IMG/VR virus record: IMGVR_UViG_3300018080_008436
Span: 122,998 to 186,997 of that record
Origin: a virus
Strand: one strand, 5' to 3'
Length of the DNA: 64,000 bases
Shown here: piece by piece, positions 60,423 to 64,000 of the stretch
Position numbering within the stretch: position 1 is the first letter of the stretch
Layout of the letters: each line of letters opens with the position of its first letter
The notes under the pieces: model-generated
What the model was told of the DNA's origin: nothing
Database searches by the model: none
What the model saw: only the letters and a program-made list of their open reading frames with translations
Program-made: the position numbers and the translations under genes

Positions 60423-60764
60423 TTATTCAGATATGTAGACAACCTGAAATTCGTTTCCGCCGAGTGTTCTCGTTTCCTCTGGAACATAGCGAAAAGTCAA
60501 TCTGCCCTTGTCTGCTCTCTGAATTTCAACAGTCTCAATGTTCTCAACTTGTCCATAAGTGTCAACGGTGGGACTGCCAGCCATGCCATATAAACTAACA
60601 TAAGCAGTAACCCCATTGTCACCAACCCTTCTTTCAACTTCTACTTCTGGGTCATCAATATCGTTAGGCTCTGCAACCTGCTCTGTGAATGCTTGTTCAA
60701 AGAGATCCAAGATCTCAGTATCGCCCATCGTACTAATGTCCATCTTTACATTTGGAATATCCAT
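60423..60764 (-). CDS. Hypothetical protein
   Basis: 113 residues, acidic; AAGGAG before the ATG. Not recognised. Confidence 0.65.
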   Translation of the reverse strand: MDIPNVKMDISTMGDTEILDLFEQAFTEQVAEPNDIDDPEVEVERRVGDNGVTAYVSLYGMAGSPTVDTYGQVENIETVEIQRADKGRLTFRYVPEETRTLGGNEFQVVYISE

Positions 60765-60775
60765 TTTTGTTCTCC

Positions 60776-61426
60776 TTAGTCATCAAATAAGTCATCATCA
60801 TCAAAGAAATCTGAGAAGTCATCATTCTCCACAACTGCCTCAGTCTTCTTTTCTTCAACCTTTACAGGCTCAGTCTCAGCAGGAGAGGATTTAGCGACCT
60901 CTGGGGCCGTTTCAGTCTCTTCTGCGACTTCAGGTTCGGCTGGAGGCTCATCGTCCTCAAAAAGGTCTCCTTCAACCTCAAGCTCTCGCTCTTCCATGTC
61001 CTCCAAGGTTTTTCCTGGAGTACCAATCTGTTCTTCATCAACATCCAAAATGTCTTCAGAAGCTTGGTCTTTATTGTCCTTTTGTTCAGCCGCCACTCTG
61101 TTAATCTTATCCTGAGCCTTGTTGGAAGTAGTCGCAATATTAGGAGTTTGGTGATTATCCAACCATTCAGGAATTGCGTTGATGATTTCCTCTTCAACTT
61201 CCTGAGCGTTTGAAACACCTTTCCCCAACTTCTCTGGAATCGTTCTCATGCTACGGATGATCCCTGTAACAAGATCATTCGTCAGTTCCTCTTCCAGAGC
61301 CACTCTTTCTTCCTCAGTCTCATAAGAGATTGATTCTTCAGCATATTTTGTGATTTCGATATGCTGATAGTTGCCGACATTGATTCTGACGTTTACACAT
61401 TCAGAAATTTTACGTTGCTTTGACAT
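60776..61426 (-). CDS. Hypothetical acidic protein
   Basis: 216 residues with a helical N-terminal region and a long acidic linker (EEREL, EGDLFEDDEPP) ending DDDDLFDD. The C-terminus resembles the DLFDD tails of SSB-interacting proteins. GGAG before the ATG. Not recognised. Confidence 0.65.
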   Translation of the reverse strand: MSKQRKISECVNVRINVGNYQHIEITKYAEESISYETEEERVALEEELTNDLVTGIIRSMRTIPEKLGKGVSNAQEVEEEIINAIPEWLDNHQTPNIATTSNKAQDKINRVAAEQKDNKDQASEDILDVDEEQIGTPGKTLEDMEERELEVEGDLFEDDEPPAEPEVAEETETAPEVAKSSPAETEPVKVEEKKTEAVVENDDFSDFFDDDDLFDD

Positions 61427-61461
61427 TGTAGTTTCTCCTGTTTTAAATAATTGATGTATCT

Positions 61462-61468
61462 ATTATAC
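61462..61468 (-). promoter_or_regulatory. Class B promoter (GTATAAT box)
   Basis: TGTATAATA on the minus strand just before the 216-residue gene; TTGGAA lies 16 bp upstream of the box. Confidence 0.55.
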
Positions 61469-61469
61469 A

Positions 61470-64000
61470 TTAAATGTCTACACTTCCAAATGAATCAAAC
61501 AGAGAACCGCTATATTGATTTCTATGCGCTTCCTGTTTCTTAATTGCCTTTTTCTCCTTTACTACTTTAGCCTTAACCCTCTCATAATTCATCAATAAAG
61601 CTTCTCGGTATTCGCTCATAGGTTGGTTCTGATTCTTCCTCCAAACGTCCATACTCTCTGCATGTACCAAAGAAGTAAAAACCTTCGAAGAGACTCTACT
61701 AGTATCAACTCTTTTTAGAAAATCCTCAAGATCAGTGTAAGGTTGATTTTTGACAATAGACTGAGAAGCTTTCTCTCCAACACCATCAAGCATAGTTAAT
61801 GGACTCCTGATGAAATCAAACTTCTCCTTCGTTTGATTGTGTACCCCACTCTCAATCCTGAATTTACTCCCACTTCTATTAACACTGGGGTTACCAACCA
61901 TAATCCCCATGGCCTGAGCCTGAGCAATATATGATCTGAGCTTCTTACCTTTATCACTATTATCAATTTCAGACGACAATAACGCAGTCATAAACTCAAT
62001 GGGATAGTAAACCTTCAGATAACAACATTGGTATGCCAGAAATGCATATGCACAACTATGGGACTTGTTGAAACCATATCCACCAAATTTCTCAATATCT
62101 GCAAAAATCTTTCCTGCGATATTGGCGCTAATACCATTCTTCTCACAGCCCTCAATGAACAAACCTCTCTGCTTCTCCAGAAGATCCATCTTCTTCTTAC
62201 CCACAGCCTTTCTCAGAGTATCGGACTGACCCTTAGTAAACCCTGCAAGTTCCTGGGAGATCTTCATAACATTCTCCTGATACACCATAATTGAATAGGT
62301 ATCTTTGAGAATTTCCTTCATCTTAGGATGTAGAGGCTTGATTGGTTTTCGACCATGCTTATAGTCTGCATACATTACATGCATTTTCGCACCTAATGGA
62401 CCAGGACGGTAAAGAGCGTTGGCAACGATCATATCTTCAAAAGTGTCTACACGAATTGATTGAAGAAGCTTAGTAATCCCATCTGACTCAAACTGGAAAA
62501 CGCCTCGATTGTCCATGCCCCTAAGCTTTCCATTCAACAGTGCAAATACCTTTGGATCATTTGGCTCAAGCTTATCAATGTCAATACTAATACCATGACG
62601 ATCCTTGATGAATTTTAAAGTGTCTTCAACTACTGTTAAGGTCTTAAGGGCAAGAAGGTCAAACTTAAGTAGTCCTAGATCCTCAACTTCAGGACCGTCC
62701 AACTGCGAACAGATCTGACCCTTAGAATCACGTAATGGAATATACTTGTCAATCTCTTCCTTGCAAATAACAACACCAGCAGGATGAACTCCTGATGAAG
62801 ACAAAACACCTTCAAGATGTTTAACCGCATCTACAAGCTCTGGAAACTTGGAAATTGTATTCCTGAAATCATGGTTCTCTTTCAACTGTGCGTTAATTGA
62901 AGTATCTACAACCTGACTGACAGGAATCTTCTTTGAGATCATATCGGCCATGTTCAAACTATTTTTGAACCAATCCAACTTCGCATTTGGATTCGCTTTC
63001 TCTTCCTGGAATTTCTTCCAGTCTCTTCCAATGTCCAAAGCTTTTGAACAACGCCTCACAACCTCTTTCGATTGAAGGGAATTGTAGGTTCCAATCTTAC
63101 AACAGTGATCCTGACCATACTTCCTGTAAATATAGTCATAGATCTCATTTCTTCGGTAATAATCAAAATCAACGTCAACATCAGGAGGACTAATACGTTC
63201 AGGATTTAAAAACCTCTCAAACAGCAAATCATATTTGAGTGGATCAATCTTTGTAATGCCAAGAATATAGAGAACCAAACTTCCAACAGCGCTACCTCGA
63301 CCAATTCCAACTCTAATATCAGAATGCTTTGCAAAATTAATGATATCCCAGAGGATTAAGAAATACTTGACATAACCACAATTTGCAATAACGCCCATCT
63401 CAAACTTAATTCGTTCTCTGTATTCAGGCTTATTTATAAAACCATACGCCGTCATGCCTTCCTTGACCAAAGTCTTTAGATAGTGAAGCTCATCCCTATA
63501 CCCTTCAGGTACTTTGAATTCAGGGAGCAGATCAGGAACAAAAGTCAATAAATCTTCATCAGCAATCTTCTCAGAGATCTCTACGGTATTCTGAAGCATT
63601 TCTGGAGCGCTGGAATACAACTTTAACATCTCATCAAATGATTTAAGATAAAAATCATCACTTCCAAAAGTAAAGCGGTCTGGATTATGGATATTGGCCT
63701 TGGTTTGGACGCAAAGCAATGTGTCATGATGTTTGGCATCTTTTTGAGAAGCATAATGAACGTCATTAGTGCAAATGGGTTTGATGCCCATCTTTTTACT
63801 CAAACCATAAGTCGCCTTGGCTATTCTTTTTTCAGTTTCGCAGAAGCTCTGCTTCTTCGGGTTAGTGTAGGAGTGAGTCATCACCTCCAGGTAATAATCA
63901 TCTCCAAACAGTTCTTTGTAACGACCGACAACATCCTTAACCCTTGAAACATCTTTGTCCTGTATAGCTCTAGAGAGTTCTCCTCCTGGACAACCAGAAC
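61470..64000 (-). CDS. dnaE: DNA polymerase III alpha subunit (partial, 5' end beyond window)
   Basis: At least 843 residues are visible. The frame runs in from the right edge as SGCPGGELSRAIQD, the usual PHP-domain motif, then TNDVHY, GIGRGSAVGS, PDVDVDF (catalytic acids) and GYGFNKSHS. It ends after a helix-hairpin-helix region with a clamp-binding-like motif SGSLFDSF. The OB-fold and tau-binding C-terminal domains of bacterial DnaE are missing, so it is shorter. It is the phage replicative polymerase. Confidence 0.95.
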   Translation of the reverse strand, partial: SGCPGGELSRAIQDKDVSRVKDVVGRYKELFGDDYYLEVMTHSYTNPKKQSFCETEKRIAKATYGLSKKMGIKPICTNDVHYASQKDAKHHDTLLCVQTKANIHNPDRFTFGSDDFYLKSFDEMLKLYSSAPEMLQNTVEISEKIADEDLLTFVPDLLPEFKVPEGYRDELHYLKTLVKEGMTAYGFINKPEYRERIKFEMGVIANCGYVKYFLILWDIINFAKHSDIRVGIGRGSAVGSLVLYILGITKIDPLKYDLLFERFLNPERISPPDVDVDFDYYRRNEIYDYIYRKYGQDHCCKIGTYNSLQSKEVVRRCSKALDIGRDWKKFQEEKANPNAKLDWFKNSLNMADMISKKIPVSQVVDTSINAQLKENHDFRNTISKFPELVDAVKHLEGVLSSSGVHPAGVVICKEEIDKYIPLRDSKGQICSQLDGPEVEDLGLLKFDLLALKTLTVVEDTLKFIKDRHGISIDIDKLEPNDPKVFALLNGKLRGMDNRGVFQFESDGITKLLQSIRVDTFEDMIVANALYRPGPLGAKMHVMYADYKHGRKPIKPLHPKMKEILKDTYSIMVYQENVMKISQELAGFTKGQSDTLRKAVGKKKMDLLEKQRGLFIEGCEKNGISANIAGKIFADIEKFGGYGFNKSHSCAYAFLAYQCCYLKVYYPIEFMTALLSSEIDNSDKGKKLRSYIAQAQAMGIMVGNPSVNRSGSKFRIESGVHNQTKEKFDFIRSPLTMLDGVGEKASQSIVKNQPYTDLEDFLKRVDTSRVSSKVFTSLVHAESMDVWRKNQNQPMSEYREALLMNYERVKAKVVKEKKAIKKQEAHRNQYSGSLFDSFGSVDI

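Noticed and set aside
1-64000. tRNA genes, IS elements or integrase
   Set aside because: None recognised on either strand; a tRNA scan could still find a missed tRNA.

Overview
The window is a contiguous piece of a large tailed-phage (jumbo or huge phage) genome. It has about 80 tightly packed genes, almost all on the minus strand, with ATGA or TAATG start/stop overlaps and strong AGGAG-type ribosome sites. There are no rRNA genes or ordinary host operons. It encodes a nearly complete bacterial-type replisome: Pol III alpha (partial, right edge), beta clamp, delta, DnaX, SSB, a DnaG-type primase, NAD-dependent ligase, topoisomerase I, RecA, RecJ, a FEN-type nuclease, SbcC/SbcD and a RuvB-like ATPase. 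Three sigma-like factors and tandem SpoVS domains are also present. The host cannot be read from the sequence; the SigH-like sigma and SpoVS hint at, but do not prove, a Bacillota-like host.

Left end (1-8150): a CRISPR array running off the window edge (three 36-nt repeats visible, spacers of 35 and 36 nt). Next to it are an HD-nuclease/helicase with Cas3 hallmarks and an 1119-residue RuvC nuclease of Cas12 type. The two cas genes overlap by ATGA, and the Cas12 gene is in turn ATGA-coupled to a 60-residue SSB-like mini-protein. The operon continues upstream through a 102-residue unknown, a transglutaminase-like protein and a nicotinamidase. A class 2 type V effector paired with a Cas3-like protein, with no Cascade, Cas1 or Cas2 in the window, is the most unusual system here.

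Middle (8-33 kb): RuvB-like ATPase, sigma factor, macro domain, metacaspase, SIS isomerase, FEN nuclease, SLOG protein, RlmN/Cfr-like radical-SAM protein, nicotinate phosphoribosyltransferase, a run of small zinc-ribbon proteins, LigA, RecJ, HNH, CYTH, nucleotidyltransferase, TrpF-like barrel, deoxyribosyltransferase-like protein and GMP reductase/IMPDH. PncA, PncB, the macro domain and the SLOG protein suggest NAD(+)/ADP-ribose management, perhaps against NAD-depleting host defences. 33-37.7 kb holds mostly unknown small genes and a second HNH gene. 37.7-46 kb holds delta, clamp, a SigH-like sigma, DnaX, a tail-tube-like protein with GF/PPS repeats and TopA. 46-64 kb holds a small plus-strand island, an NrdG-like activase, redox and zinc proteins, SbcCD, SpoVS, a third sigma-like protein, a Cas4-like protein, primase, RecA, SSB and Pol III alpha.

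Two promoter families recur. Class A is TTGACA-like, a 16-bp spacer, then TAnnnT; it occurs upstream of the CRISPR leader, the pncA-cas operon and many replication genes. Class B is (T/G)GTATAAT(A/G) with no shared -35. Both fit a phage carrying its own sigma factors. Start sites were chosen by ribosome-binding site and gene overlap and are inferences where noted.
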